Program-made: the position numbers and the translations under genes | Notes under the pieces: generated by a model | Database searches by the model: none | The model's input: the letters and a program-made list of their open reading frames with translations, nothing else | What the model was told of the DNA's origin: nothing | In this document: positions 44,587-53,611 of the stretch, in pieces | How the letters are laid out: the number at the start of each line of letters is the position of its first letter | Position numbering within the stretch: position 1 is the first letter of the stretch | DNA from: Halanaeroarchaeum sulfurireducens | Lineage (GTDB): Archaea > Halobacteriota > Halobacteria > Halobacteriales > Halobacteriaceae | Direction: 5' to 3' | Assembly: GCF_001011115.1 (NCBI RefSeq) | Contig: NZ_CP008874.1 | Span: 1,378,440-1,442,439, forward strand | Length of the DNA: 64,000 nt

Positions 44587-44988
44587 TCCGGTCGCGATAT
44601 CGCGACCGAGCGCGTCGCGCCATTGGTCCGACAGCCGCTTCGTGTCGCCCGTTTCGGTGTCGACTCGCACCTGGACCGTCGACGCCGTCGCCGCGAGGGT
44701 TTCACCGGACGCGATGGTGTAGTCCATCTCGAAACTTCGAGTTCCGATGTCGGTGGGCCGTACGCCGACGACGACGGTTCGGTCGGTCACGGACGCCCGA
44801 AACGCTATCTCCAGATTCGCGATGACGATCGATCGTGCGTCGTAGTCCTCGCCGAACAGGTTCCGAAGGTAGGCGATGCGTCCCTTATCGAGGTAGGTCG
44901 CGTAAAGTGCGTTATTGACGTGACCGAGCGTGTCGCGGTCCGAAAAGCGGACCGGGATCTCGGTCTCGAAGGCCATCTCGGTCATCAC
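44482..44988 (-). CDS. 4HBT-type acyl-CoA thioesterase with antisense-coded tail
   Basis: A 168-residue hot-dog-fold thioesterase: IPVRFSDRDTLGHVNNALYATYLDKGRIAYL is the canonical N-terminus with the catalytic Asp, followed by ARSIVIANLEIAFRASV and TIASGETLAATASTVQV. The domain ends near residue 130. Residues 134-168 are an acidic, low-complexity tail (SGDEDAHEDDRAADDGG) encoded opposite the 3' end of the EamA gene; it looks like an extension made by loss of the original stop. Alternative starts are Met2 and Met5. Confidence 0.88.
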   Translation of the reverse strand: MMTEMAFETEIPVRFSDRDTLGHVNNALYATYLDKGRIAYLRNLFGEDYDARSIVIANLEIAFRASVTDRTVVVGVRPTDIGTRSFEMDYTIASGETLAATASTVQVRVDTETGDTKRLSDQWRDALGRDIATGSGSARPSGDEDAHEDDRAADDGGDSRNLREDEQG

Positions 44989-45108
44989 CGATCGTTCAGC
45001 GCCGGCGATGAAAACCGTTCCCCTGGGACCGCCGCTCCAGCAATCGCCAGAACCGTCGATCCGGCGGAGCCAGTCAGAAAAGCGTCGAAACGGTGGAAGA
45101 GGCGTGGA

Positions 45109-46104
45109 TCAGTAGCCCTCTCCGACCTGCACCGGCCCGCGGAACGCGTTGTAGAGGACGGCGAAGTACATGAGCACGAGCGGCAGGAAGATCGCCAGGA
45201 CGACGGTCATCAGGTTCATCGCGAGCTCAGAGACGGCGGCTTTCTGGGCCGTAAGCCCGGTGATCGGGTAGATCGTCGGATAGAGGAGATACCCGACGAG
45301 CGCAACGAGCCCAAACGTCTGGACGCCTGCCATCACGAAGGCGTACAGCGCCTGGCCACTCCGAAGCATGACGATGTACGCGACCCCTAGAACGGCCGTA
45401 AGCCCGACCAGCGCGAGCGAGAACTCGCTCATGACCTTCGTGGCCATGCCCGCAACGAAGAGGTACAGGTACGCGACCGTCGTGACCGCGAGAACCAGGT
45501 AGGCGACCTGTGCCAGTGTGCCGTACGTGGTGATCTCGCCGGTCGGTTGCTCGATTTTCATGTTCGTGAACGCCGCACCCTCGACGGTGGCAAGCGCGAC
45601 GACCGCCAGGCCGACCACGATGCCTGGCACGGTGAAAAGATCCGTCGAGCCCACCAGCCAATTGGCGGTGAACATTCCCAGGAAGAAGGGCGCGAGGACG
45701 CTCCCGGCGACGAACAGCCCTCCAAAGACCCGCTGCCAGGTCTCGTCGTGGCGCTGTTCGCGGAACTCGGGGGAGACGCCCCTGATGATCAGCGCGCCCA
45801 GGATCAGGAACATGAGCATGTAGTTCCCGCTGAAGAGGCCCGCGTACACGTCGGGGAAGACGGCGAACATCGCACCGCCGAAGACGATCAGCCAGACCTC
45901 GGTCCCGTCCCAGAGCGGGGCCACTGCCGCGAGCATCGATTCTTCTATCTCCTCGTCGTCGACGAGACCGAAGAGCACTCCGATGCCGAAGTTTGAGCCG
46001 TCGAGCCACAGGAACATGGCCAGCGTGAGGAACATCACGACGAACCATATCTCGACGAGCGGGAGGCCGAACAGGTAGCTCTCGGAGAGGGCGAGGGGCA
46101 TCAT
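45109..46104 (-). CDS. cydB: Cytochrome bd ubiquinol oxidase subunit II
   Basis: A 331-residue membrane protein with about eight helices. LVEIWFVVMFLTLAMFLWLDGSNFGIGVLFGL and WDGTEVWLIVFGGAMFAVFPDVYAGLFSG are the conserved N-terminal CydB segments. With CydA it forms a quinol oxidase that reduces oxygen without proton pumping, usually of high oxygen affinity. It overlaps cydA by 4 bp. No CydX or cydDC genes are near. Confidence 0.95.
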   Translation of the reverse strand: MMPLALSESYLFGLPLVEIWFVVMFLTLAMFLWLDGSNFGIGVLFGLVDDEEIEESMLAAVAPLWDGTEVWLIVFGGAMFAVFPDVYAGLFSGNYMLMFLILGALIIRGVSPEFREQRHDETWQRVFGGLFVAGSVLAPFFLGMFTANWLVGSTDLFTVPGIVVGLAVVALATVEGAAFTNMKIEQPTGEITTYGTLAQVAYLVLAVTTVAYLYLFVAGMATKVMSEFSLALVGLTAVLGVAYIVMLRSGQALYAFVMAGVQTFGLVALVGYLLYPTIYPITGLTAQKAAVSELAMNLMTVVLAIFLPLVLMYFAVLYNAFRGPVQVGEGY

Positions 46105-47489
46105 TGGACGGACACCTCCTCGGACGAGGCGGTGCTCTCAGATTCCGGCGCGGCCGGCCCGCTTCGCACCAGGCGGTAGACGAGATAACTCCACGTCCCA
46201 AACAGAAGGAGGTACCCGCCCACGAAACCGATCAGGGTCAGCATGGCTTCGCCTCCGGTGAGCCCCGGTGAGACGCTATCGGAGACCAAGAGCTCGCCGT
46301 AGATGGCCCAGGGCTGGCGACCGATCTCCGCGACCATCCAGCCGAACTCCACGGCAAGGACCCCGAGTCCGGTCGAGGCCACCATCGCCTTCTGGAGGAG
46401 CGTGTCATCGAGGAGGCTGCCCTGGCGCCAGCGATAGACGCCCCAGAGTGCCAGGAAGATGAACCAGAATCCGAGACCGACCATGGCCCGGAACGAGTAG
46501 AACACGAGCAGGTACGGCGGGAGGTCGTGTTCAATGTCCTCGAAGCCCGTGATCACGGTCGATGGATCGCCCGCCCCGGCGAGCATCGACGCCCCCCAGG
46601 GGATCCCGACGGTGAACAGGTCCTCCTCGGCCGGTGCCACGACGTTATCGGTGCTCGTCGGGGCCGCCACGAGGTACAGCGGCGCGTACCCGCCGGTCTC
46701 CCAGGTCGCCTCGATGGCGGCCATCTTCGACTCCTGGGTGTCGTGGATGTGTCGACCGTAGGCGTCACCATGCACCGCCAGCAGGGGCGCAGTGATGATC
46801 ATCGCAACGAGGGCCACCTTCATCGTCTTCATCCAGAACGCCGAGCGGTCGTCAGTGGTGAGCAACTTATAGGACGCGATCCCCGCGATGAACAGCGCCG
46901 CGGAGAGCACCGCGGCCGTCTGCATGTGGGTGAACATGTAGAAGAACCGCGGCGTCAGGTAGGCCGCAACCGGGTCCGTGAGGACGGCGACCTGTTCGCC
47001 CGCCCGCTCACTCATCTTGAATCCGGCCGGCGTCTGCATCCACGCGTTGGCGATGAGAATCCAGACGGCCGACAGCCACGAGCCAAGGGCCACGAGGAAC
47101 GCCGAGCCGAGAAAGGCCCGGTCAGACACCCGTTCCCGACCGAACAGGAATATTCCGAGCATCGTCGACTCCAGGAAAAACGCCATCAATCCCTCGGTCG
47201 CCAATGGACCACCGAAGATACCCCCAACCTGAGTGGCGTAACTGGCGAAGTTTGTCCCGAACTCGAATTCCAGCACGATGCCCGTCACCGTCCCGGTGAC
47301 GAACGTCAGCGCGAAGATCTTCGTCCAGAAGCGTCGCAACCGCGCGTACACTTCCCCGTCACCCCGGACCTCCTTCCAGGTCCAGTACACGAGGAAGGGT
47401 GCGAGCCCCATCGTGATCGTCGGGAAGATGATGTGGATTGCAGTCGTCCACGCGAACTGCAACCTACTTGCCAATACTGGATCAACCAT
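46101..47489 (-). CDS. cydA: Cytochrome bd ubiquinol oxidase subunit I
   Basis: A 462-residue haem-bearing subunit. His19 in TTAIHIIFPTITMGL is the expected high-spin haem ligand; the second haem histidine is in FYMFTHMQTAA; the quinol-side GRQPWAIYGELL motif is present, with a short Q-loop as in CIO-like forms. GGTGA lies 3 bp before the ATG as a ribosome-binding site. Its upstream region is the 716-bp gap before tRNA-Arg. Confidence 0.95.
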   Translation of the reverse strand: MVDPVLASRLQFAWTTAIHIIFPTITMGLAPFLVYWTWKEVRGDGEVYARLRRFWTKIFALTFVTGTVTGIVLEFEFGTNFASYATQVGGIFGGPLATEGLMAFFLESTMLGIFLFGRERVSDRAFLGSAFLVALGSWLSAVWILIANAWMQTPAGFKMSERAGEQVAVLTDPVAAYLTPRFFYMFTHMQTAAVLSAALFIAGIASYKLLTTDDRSAFWMKTMKVALVAMIITAPLLAVHGDAYGRHIHDTQESKMAAIEATWETGGYAPLYLVAAPTSTDNVVAPAEEDLFTVGIPWGASMLAGAGDPSTVITGFEDIEHDLPPYLLVFYSFRAMVGLGFWFIFLALWGVYRWRQGSLLDDTLLQKAMVASTGLGVLAVEFGWMVAEIGRQPWAIYGELLVSDSVSPGLTGGEAMLTLIGFVGGYLLLFGTWSYLVYRLVRSGPAAPESESTASSEEVSVQ

Positions 47490-48094
47490 AGTTCACCTAT
47501 TTGACCGGTTTGCCTTAGTCGTTTGCCGTCCGATACCACCGTACCACACCCCGGCGTCGGGCCGGTGTCCAACAGTCCACGTCTCCATACTATTGGGGTA
47601 ATCCAACCCATCCCTAATAACATCGGTGCATTCTCGTCGTCTGGGAATGTCCCCCAACGCAAACCACCGGACGGGACTATGTATTCCAGGGCGTGGAACG
47701 GGACGGCGTGGGTGTAACCGAAGCGTCCCGGCTGAGATCGCCCCCGCTTCCAGACCCTGAAAAGTGAGGGTTCAGTCTTGGGGTCTGGCGTCAGAGATCG
47801 CTATCGTGTGTATCAGTCGGTAATCGATTCGATTTCCGTGTCCCGAATCGGTCGTCGCTTTGCTCATCTCTGCACGGGCATGGCAAAAGTTCTAGAGCGT
47901 CCGATAGCGGATCGAAATTCTCGTTCTGTTTCACCGTCCAACAACACCTTACCGAGAGAATGTTTCGCCAGCATCCGCCGAGCGAAGCGAGGCGGTTCGC
48001 TCGGTGCGAACGGAGTGAGTACCGAGGGCGTTTTTGGTCCAGATTTTTGCGAGGAGGGGTTCGCCGCAGGCGAACCCGACGAGTAAAAAGGTGG
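47490..48094. other. Non-coding region between cydA and tRNA-Arg
   Basis: About 600 bp with no credible gene. It should contain the cydA promoter; AATAGTATGG on the minus strand near 47585 is a candidate TATA. A nested hairpin occurs at 47750-47788: outer arms CCAGACCC/GGGTCTGG, inner arms CTGAA/TTCAG. From about 47980 the sequence becomes the repetitive tRNA-associated kind (GAGCGAAGCGAGGCGG, CTCGGT...ACCGAG), with a perfect 9-bp hairpin GGGTTCGCC-GCA-GGCGAACCC at 48057-48077. Confidence 0.6.
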
Positions 48095-48185
48095 ACGGGC
48101 GCGGCGGGATTCGAACCGAGTGGAGACGGTCGGTCTCACTGCGTTCGACCGCTGCGACTCCCCGGGTTCGAATCCCTTGGCCCGT
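48095..48185. repeat. Partial direct and inverted copies of the tRNA-Arg 3' end
   Basis: 48095-48117 repeats exactly 23 bp of the tRNA-Arg 3' end (48205-48227), 110 bp away. An inverted, less perfect copy of the same segment follows at 48160-48185 (contains GGGTTCGAATCCC and GGCCCGT), with a small CGGTCG/CGACCG hairpin between. The whole forms a long imperfect stem. It may be left from an integrase att site or be a 3'-trailer structure. The same design occurs at tRNA-Gly. Confidence 0.8.
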
Positions 48186-48205
48186 TCAGTCACTTCGTTC
48201 CTTCA

Positions 48206-48278
48206 CGGGCGCGGCGGGATTCGAACCCGCGATCGAGAGGTTAGGAACCTCTCGCCCTGTCCGCTAGGCCACGCGCCC
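48206..48278 (-). tRNA. tRNA-Arg (CCT)
   Basis: A 73-nt tRNA. Acceptor GGGCGCG/CGCGCCC with discriminator G, D arm GCCTAGCGGACAGGGC, anticodon stem GAGAGG/CCTCTC around TTCCTAA, anticodon CCT; T arm GCGGG-TTCGAAT-CCCGC. No encoded CCA. It stands alone between tatA and the repetitive region. Confidence 0.97.
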
Positions 48279-48311
48279 CACAGTCCCATCGGATGCTCTC
48301 GCGAAAAACGA

Positions 48312-48578
48312 TTACGTTTCGGTGGACGATTCGGACTCCGCCTCTGCGGACTCGTCTTCGGGTGTCTCGGAACTGGACGACGGTCCCTCCCGCATCTCCT
48401 CGAGCTCCTGTTCGACTTCTTCGCGCCCCTTCTGGAATTCTCCCATCGCTTCGCCGGTCGATCGGGCGAGCTTCGGAATCTTGTTCGCGCCGAACAGCAA
48501 GACAGCAATCAGCAGGATGACGGCCAGCTCCATCCCCCCGGGCATGCCGCCCACGAACAGTGGTAGTGCGTCGATCAT
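48312..48578 (-). CDS. tatA: Twin-arginine translocase subunit TatA
   Basis: An 88-residue TatA/E: short N-terminus, one membrane helix (MELAVILLIAVLLFGANKIPKLA, with the conserved F-G hinge), an amphipathic helix (RSTGEAMGEFQKGREEVEQ), and an acidic Ser/Glu-rich tail. Haloarchaea export most proteins by Tat; the Tat lipoprotein at 55.2 kb would be a client. No tatC is nearby. Confidence 0.95.
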   Translation of the reverse strand: MIDALPLFVGGMPGGMELAVILLIAVLLFGANKIPKLARSTGEAMGEFQKGREEVEQELEEMREGPSSSSETPEDESAEAESESSTET

Positions 48579-48695
48579 CTCTACTCCATGCTTGCCTACA
48601 GCCGACTATAGGCTTTTTGCTCGCCACCACCGGTGATTTGGAGAGCGATTCGCCCCTTGCACAACCATAATGCCCATGTCACCGCAACTATGGGT

Positions 48696-49175
48696 ATGGT
48701 CGAAACAGGCGACGACGCACCCGATTTCACCGCACCGATCGCGAACGGCGACATCGAGCCCTTCACGCTCTCCGAGCACCTCGGGGAGTCTCCGATCGTC
48801 CTGGCCTTCTTCCCCGGGGCATTTACGAGCGTCTGCACTGAGGAGATGTGTACCTTCCGCGACGAGATGGCCCAATTCAACGACGTAGGCGCCACGGTCT
48901 ACGGTCTGAGCGTGGATACGCCCTTCTCGCTCAACGAGTTCCGCGATCAGTACGATCTGCAGTTCGGTATCGTGAGCGACCATGCAAAGGAGATCATCGA
49001 CGCCTACGACGTGGAGATGGACTTTGCGGACATGGGCTACTACGGCGTCGCAAAGCGCTCGGTCTTCGTCGTCGACGCCGATGGCGAAATCACGTACTCG
49101 TGGGTCAGCGACGACCCCGGCGTCGAACCGGACTACGAGGCGGTCGAGGCGGCGGCCGAAGAGGCAGCGCGGTAG
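48696..49175 (+). CDS. Peroxiredoxin (AhpC/TSA, redoxin family)
   Basis: A 159-residue thioredoxin-fold peroxidase. VLAFFPGAFTSVCTEEMCTF carries the peroxidatic cysteine in T-x-x-C; a second cysteine five residues on (EEMC) may be the resolving one, as in Bcp/PrxQ-like types. Start is ATG 48696 or 48690. It is divergent from tatA with a 117-bp gap. Removal of peroxides near a bd oxidase locus is plausible but may be chance. Confidence 0.92.
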   Translation: MVETGDDAPDFTAPIANGDIEPFTLSEHLGESPIVLAFFPGAFTSVCTEEMCTFRDEMAQFNDVGATVYGLSVDTPFSLNEFRDQYDLQFGIVSDHAKEIIDAYDVEMDFADMGYYGVAKRSVFVVDADGEITYSWVSDDPGVEPDYEAVEAAAEEAAR

Positions 49176-49310
49176 GCACCCGGCAGTCGAAACAGTAGCT
49201 CGGAAGGGTCACGGCGGCCGGAAAAGGAGCCCGGTAGAGACAAGCCCGGTAGGCACAATCACTTTTCCCCGCGTGTAACCATCCTCTACACATGAGCAGT
49301 GTGTCCATCC

Positions 49311-50123
49311 ATGAGCGATGACAACAATTCGAGTGGCGACCGCCACTACGACCCCGATGCCGACCACGCCTTTCCAGACGAACGGTTGAACGCGGTGCTG
49401 GAGACGCTCCTATCGGATCCCGAGGTGACGGCATATCTCGAAGCCCAGAACGTAAATCCCGTGGCCCGGCTTGGATACAACGACCACGGGGCCAAACACG
49501 TCGAGATCGTCCGGAACCGTGCGCTCCGACTGTACGAACTGCTGAAACGCGGCGGCGTCTCCTTCAATGGAGCCGCAGACCAGGACCTCGAGGAGGCCGA
49601 CGAGCCGGTCATCATCGCCCTCGCCGCGACACTTCACGACATCGGTCACGTCGTCCACCGCGACGATCATACCTACTACTCGATTCCGCTCGCCGCGGAC
49701 CTCCTCGATAGAATTCTCCCCGAGTTCTACGACGTGACGGACCGGGTTCGCGTGAAATCAGAGGTCCTCCACGCGATCCTCTGTCATCATACCGAGGAGG
49801 ATCCGCTCACGACGGAGGCAGGGGTCATCAGGGTAGCGGATGCACTCGACATGGAGGAGGGGCGGTCGCGCATCCCCTACGAACGTGGCGGGCGCGGCAT
49901 CAACACGCTCTCGAGTCAGGCCATCGAGACGGTGGCACTCGTCGAGGGGGAGGAGGCGCCGGTGCTCGTGGAGATACGGATGCGCAACGCAGCCGGCGTC
50001 TATCAGGTCGACGGGTTGCTCAAGGACAAACTGCGAGATTCCCGACTGGAAGACGACATTCGCATCGTCGCGGTCAACACCGGCGCGTCGGACGACCAGC
50101 TTGTCGAGCGAATCGAGCTGTAA
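49311..50123 (+). CDS. HD-domain phosphohydrolase
   Basis: A 270-residue HD-domain protein. GYNDHGAKHVEIVRN provides the first His, ATLHDIGHVVHR the His-Asp pair, and HAILCHHTEEDP further histidines; DALDMEEGR supplies the last Asp. The metal site looks complete. Substrates of such proteins are nucleotides or cyclic nucleotides. ATG 49311 is preferred over GTG 49299; a 9-codon out-of-frame ATG frame (49292-49321) overlaps the start. Confidence 0.85.
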   Translation: MSDDNNSSGDRHYDPDADHAFPDERLNAVLETLLSDPEVTAYLEAQNVNPVARLGYNDHGAKHVEIVRNRALRLYELLKRGGVSFNGAADQDLEEADEPVIIALAATLHDIGHVVHRDDHTYYSIPLAADLLDRILPEFYDVTDRVRVKSEVLHAILCHHTEEDPLTTEAGVIRVADALDMEEGRSRIPYERGGRGINTLSSQAIETVALVEGEEAPVLVEIRMRNAAGVYQVDGLLKDKLRDSRLEDDIRIVAVNTGASDDQLVERIEL

Positions 50124-50132
50124 GCCTGGAAC

Positions 50133-50867
50133 TCAGGTGGCGAAGTCCTGAAGTGTCGCTTCCACGTCCTTCTCCGTCGCCGTCACGCGGAGGGCGAGGG
50201 CCTGTTCAAGATCGTTGTCGGCCGCCCATGACCGGAGTTTCCGTTTCGTTTCTGACCGGGAATCGGTTTCAGAGAGGGACGGCGAAATCCGTCCGTCGCC
50301 GAGGAATCCCTCCGCGAGTTCCTCGAAGGTGCGACCGAGTTGCCGCGAGTAGAGGTCGTGGTGAGGGGTCTGGCGCTTCTGTGGGTCGGTCAGCGAGGCG
50401 ACGGACTGGGCGGGCACGACGTGCACGCGCTGCTCGCCGACCACGAAGACGAAGGCGTCGGCAGTGATCGCGAGGAGTCGGTCGAGTGCTTCGCTCTCGT
50501 TCGTCTCGGCGAGGCTGTACTCCGGGTCCCCGAGCGCTCGCGCGTCGACCGTCTTCGCTACCAGTCCGGTCACCTGTTCGAAATCCGGGACAGAGACGTG
50601 GATGAGGACCCCGAGGTCCGGGTCTATCGCGGTCGAATCGTCCGTCGCGACGGTGGTCGCCCGAAATCGTGTCTGGGCTCTGGACGCACCGTCGACGTGT
50701 GTGGCGACGGTGCGGGGGAGGGCCCGACGGACGGCTTCGTGGGGATCACCCTGGTCGCCGGTGAGCCGCTCCGCCGGCTCGCGGGACGTCGCTGCATTCG
50801 CGGCGATGTCCCTGCTCGCTGCCTCGACGCGATCGCCCAGAAACCGCACGAATCGATACGTCCGCAT
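50133..50867 (-). CDS. Conserved-looking hypothetical protein
   Basis: A 244-residue protein with no membrane segment or signal peptide. It begins MRTYRFVRFLGDRVEAASRD; the middle has regular strands (GVLIHVSVPDFEQVTGLV, AFVFVVGEQRVHVVPAQSV) and the end is charged and helical (KRKLRSWAADNDLEQALALRV). I do not recognise a family. It converges on the HD gene (gap 9 bp) and lies downstream of the aminotransferase on the same strand. Confidence 0.7.
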   Translation of the reverse strand: MRTYRFVRFLGDRVEAASRDIAANAATSREPAERLTGDQGDPHEAVRRALPRTVATHVDGASRAQTRFRATTVATDDSTAIDPDLGVLIHVSVPDFEQVTGLVAKTVDARALGDPEYSLAETNESEALDRLLAITADAFVFVVGEQRVHVVPAQSVASLTDPQKRQTPHHDLYSRQLGRTFEELAEGFLGDGRISPSLSETDSRSETKRKLRSWAADNDLEQALALRVTATEKDVEATLQDFAT

Positions 50868-50920
50868 TCGTTCGAAGGGTCGCGTGGTCGGTACAAAAGG
50901 CTATGGCTCCCAATCCGCGC

Positions 50921-51997
50921 TCAGTCGAGGACATCCTCGATTGCGTCCATCGTTCGTTCGACCTTCCCCACGTTGGCGTTGTAGCCCATGTGGCCGACCC
51001 GGAGGATGTCGTCGGCCATGTCGCCGAGACCGGTCGCGAGGGTGATATCGTGTCGGTCGGCGACGGTCCGCTGGATCTCCGTCGCGCGCCCCGGCACGTG
51101 AAACGCGGTCACGGTCGGGGAACTCAACTCCTCGGCGGGGTAGAGATCGAGACCCATCTCGCCACCCCGCTGTCGGCATCGTTGTGCGGCCCGTTCGTGG
51201 CGATCGTAGACGGCTGTGAGTCCCTCGTCCAGGAGCAGGTCGAGGGCCCCGTCGAGGGCCGCGACGTTCGCGGCGAGGTGCGTGTAGGGGAACCCCTCGC
51301 TCACGTCTTTCCAGGGGAGGAAGCTCGTGTACAGCGATGAGGGGTCCCGTTCCTCGATGACGTCCCACGCCCGATCGCTCACCGCCGCTGTGGTGAGTCC
51401 CGTCGGTGCGCTGATGGCCTTCTGTGAGGCCCCAAGCGCGATATCGATCTTTCCCGTCGGGACAGGAGTCCCACCGAGCGACGAGACGGCGTCGACGATC
51501 GAGAGAATTTCCCGGTCCGCCAGTCGGTCGAGTATCGGCTCGATATCGTTGTGATTGCCCGTCGGCGTATCGCAGTGCACCATGGTCGCGGCTTTGAAGT
51601 CCGACGTTCCGAGCGCTTCGGTCACCCCTTCGACGTCGAGGGGCTGGCCCCTGGGCGCGGCGACCACCTTCGGGTTTCCGCCGTAGGATTCGACGAAATT
51701 CGCGAACCCCTCCCCGTAGAGACCGTTGGCGACGACCAACACGTCGTCGCCCGGCTCGATCGTGGACGCGATGGCGGCTTCTAGCCCCAAGATCCCCTCG
51801 CCACCCATCACGATGACGTCGTCGTCGGTGCCGTACACCCTCGACAGCTTGTCGGTGACCGCCTCGTACCGGTCAGCGAAGGCGGGGTCGACGTCCGGGT
51901 TTGGCTGCTCGGTGGCCATCGCTTCCCTGACCTGATCGGGCACCGCGGTCGGCCCAGGCGTCATCAACATAGTTCGGTGTTCACTCCGCCGCGCCAT
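50921..51997 (-). CDS. Class V aminotransferase (alanine/serine-glyoxylate type)
   Basis: A 358-residue PLP enzyme of the AGXT/SgaA group: MLMTPGPTAVPDQVREAM at the start, VIVMGGEGILGLEAAI, HCDTPTGNHNDI, IVDAVSSLGGTPVPT (cofactor Asp) and the PLP lysine in GASQKAISAPTGL. It transfers amino groups from Ala or Ser to glyoxylate or pyruvate. I start at ATG 51997; Met34 of the longer frame (51970) is equally possible. Confidence 0.88.
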   Translation of the reverse strand: MARRSEHRTMLMTPGPTAVPDQVREAMATEQPNPDVDPAFADRYEAVTDKLSRVYGTDDDVIVMGGEGILGLEAAIASTIEPGDDVLVVANGLYGEGFANFVESYGGNPKVVAAPRGQPLDVEGVTEALGTSDFKAATMVHCDTPTGNHNDIEPILDRLADREILSIVDAVSSLGGTPVPTGKIDIALGASQKAISAPTGLTTAAVSDRAWDVIEERDPSSLYTSFLPWKDVSEGFPYTHLAANVAALDGALDLLLDEGLTAVYDRHERAAQRCRQRGGEMGLDLYPAEELSSPTVTAFHVPGRATEIQRTVADRHDITLATGLGDMADDILRVGHMGYNANVGKVERTMDAIEDVLD

Positions 51998-52084
51998 CAA
52001 CGCACGGGTCGCTCGAAAACTCGCGTGGCGTCGTGGGTCGGGGTCGCCATCGTGAGTCGATCGGAACACTGAACTTTTCGATCG

Positions 52085-53329
52085 ATGTATGAGCGATCAG
52101 TTCCCCTCGGAATGTCTTCCGGACGCGATACTTCCGATTCCGATCGACGAAGTACCACGGCCACTGTCGGGGTCATTCTCGGAGCGAGTCTCATCTCTAT
52201 GGGTCTTGCAGCATTTGAGATCGTTCCCGCGAGCGTTACGCCGATGATCCGCGAATCGCTGCAAATCGGCCCCTCTCTCGCCGGGTTGATCGTTAGCATC
52301 ATGTTCGGAATTGCCGTTCTGACGAGTCTCCCCGCCGGTATCGTCCTCGATCGAACGAATTCCAGAGTGGCGATTGCCGCCGCGACGTTCGTCCTGTTGA
52401 TCGCGGGAGGGTGGGCCTGGTACGCGGGGGTGAATGGTGAGTACTGGTCCGTTATCCTTTCGAGAGCGTTTGCCGGCGTCGCTTATGTGGTCGTCTGGAA
52501 CGCCGGAATTGACGTCGTAAGCCGGGGAGTGAGTTTTTCGAACCAGGCGACGGCCGTCAGCGTGTTTACGGCGAGTGGACCGTTAGGATTCGCACTCGGG
52601 CAGGGCGCAGGGCCCATCGTCGCCCGCCACTTCGGGTGGCCGGCAATATTCCTGGTGTTCAATGGCATCACCGTTCTCGGTCTGGTAATTTTCTGGCCGG
52701 CGAGCACGGGGTTAGGTCGAAGTGAGGGCGCCGCGCCATCATTACAAGAATTCAGAACCGTCATCCAGTCCCGGGACGTCTGGACGGTTGGATTTCTGGG
52801 TTTCCTTTCGTATTCGCTGTATCTGTTCGTGAACACCTGGGGGTCGTCGTATCTCACCGAGGAGATTGGCCTCACACTGGCAGTAAGCGGCTTTCTCGTC
52901 GCAGCATTCCCCGCTGTCGGCGTCATATCGCGGATCGGGGGCGGGTTCCTCTCGGATCGATTGTTCGAGAGTCGGCGCCGACCGATTCTGTACGGGTCGT
53001 TCGGGCTGGCGGCACCGCTCTTGTTACTGTTCACCCACGTGCGCTCCATTCCAGTGCTCGCGGGTGTCCTTCTTCTCTCGGGGTTCGCGATTCAGCTCAG
53101 TCTCGGGCTGACGTTCACGTACGTAAGAGAGCTGGTCGATATACGCGTTGCAGCCACGGCAGTTGCCTTCCAGACGAGCATCGGTCTGACCGGCGCCTTT
53201 CTCTCGCCGATAGCCGGCGGAGTCGTCGTCGAAAAGGCTGGATTCGGGACGGCGTTTTTCCTCGCTGGAGTGCTCGCCATCGTCGGGATTCTGGTCACGA
53301 AGAGTGCCCAGGAGCCGACACGGCTGTGA
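52085..53329 (+). CDS. MFS transporter
   Basis: A 414-residue major facilitator with 12 helices. The loop 2-3 signature is present as AGIVLDRTNSRVA and repeated in the second half as GGFLSDRLFESRRRP. The nitrate/hexuronate-like layout gives no substrate. ATG 52112 (MSSGRDTSD) is an alternative start. Codons are less GC-rich than in the upstream genes: this is where the AT-richer accessory stretch begins. Confidence 0.88.
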   Translation: MYERSVPLGMSSGRDTSDSDRRSTTATVGVILGASLISMGLAAFEIVPASVTPMIRESLQIGPSLAGLIVSIMFGIAVLTSLPAGIVLDRTNSRVAIAAATFVLLIAGGWAWYAGVNGEYWSVILSRAFAGVAYVVVWNAGIDVVSRGVSFSNQATAVSVFTASGPLGFALGQGAGPIVARHFGWPAIFLVFNGITVLGLVIFWPASTGLGRSEGAAPSLQEFRTVIQSRDVWTVGFLGFLSYSLYLFVNTWGSSYLTEEIGLTLAVSGFLVAAFPAVGVISRIGGGFLSDRLFESRRRPILYGSFGLAAPLLLLFTHVRSIPVLAGVLLLSGFAIQLSLGLTFTYVRELVDIRVAATAVAFQTSIGLTGAFLSPIAGGVVVEKAGFGTAFFLAGVLAIVGILVTKSAQEPTRL

Positions 53330-53611
53330 CCATCGGGTGATTTTCGTACATCCCCGTCTCGCTTTCCACCACGCAGGACCGAGACGAGATAGGTCCTTGA
53401 GAAACCTGGAGTACCCCGACCATCAACTGCAACAGCACTATTTGTCGTCGGCGTGATGTGTCGAACAATCCGCCCCAGTATACGCAGGCTGTGCTGGCGA
53501 ATAGGGTGGTGAGTCAATTGTCCATCACCCGTCAGTTTGCCGAAGGGATATAAGGCTTCGACGACGAGGCGAGTGCACCCACGCTTCGTGGGTGCACTGA
53601 GGGCAACCACC
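53330..53611. promoter_or_regulatory. Leader with TATA box and perfect 11-bp hairpin before the EamA-like gene
   Basis: 282 bp without a gene. A clear TATA (ATATAA, 53548-53553) predicts a start near 53575-53578. Exactly there GTGCACCCACG (53573-53583) and CGTGGGTGCAC (53587-53597) form an 11-bp stem with a 3-nt loop, 14 bp before the ATG at 53612. It may be a repressor operator at +1 or a 5'-terminal RNA hairpin controlling translation or stability. Confidence 0.7.

Noticed and set aside
45109-47489. Cytochrome bd oxidase genes as a recent transfer
   Set aside because: Base composition matches the neighbours and bd oxidases occur in several haloarchaea.
47778-48267. Several overlapping frames (for example the Arg-rich one with GFEPSGDG and RRDSNPRSRG) as new proteins
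   Set aside because: They are translations of tRNA-Arg, its partial copies and GC-rich tRNA-associated repeats; such frames are a known source of false haloarchaeal proteins.
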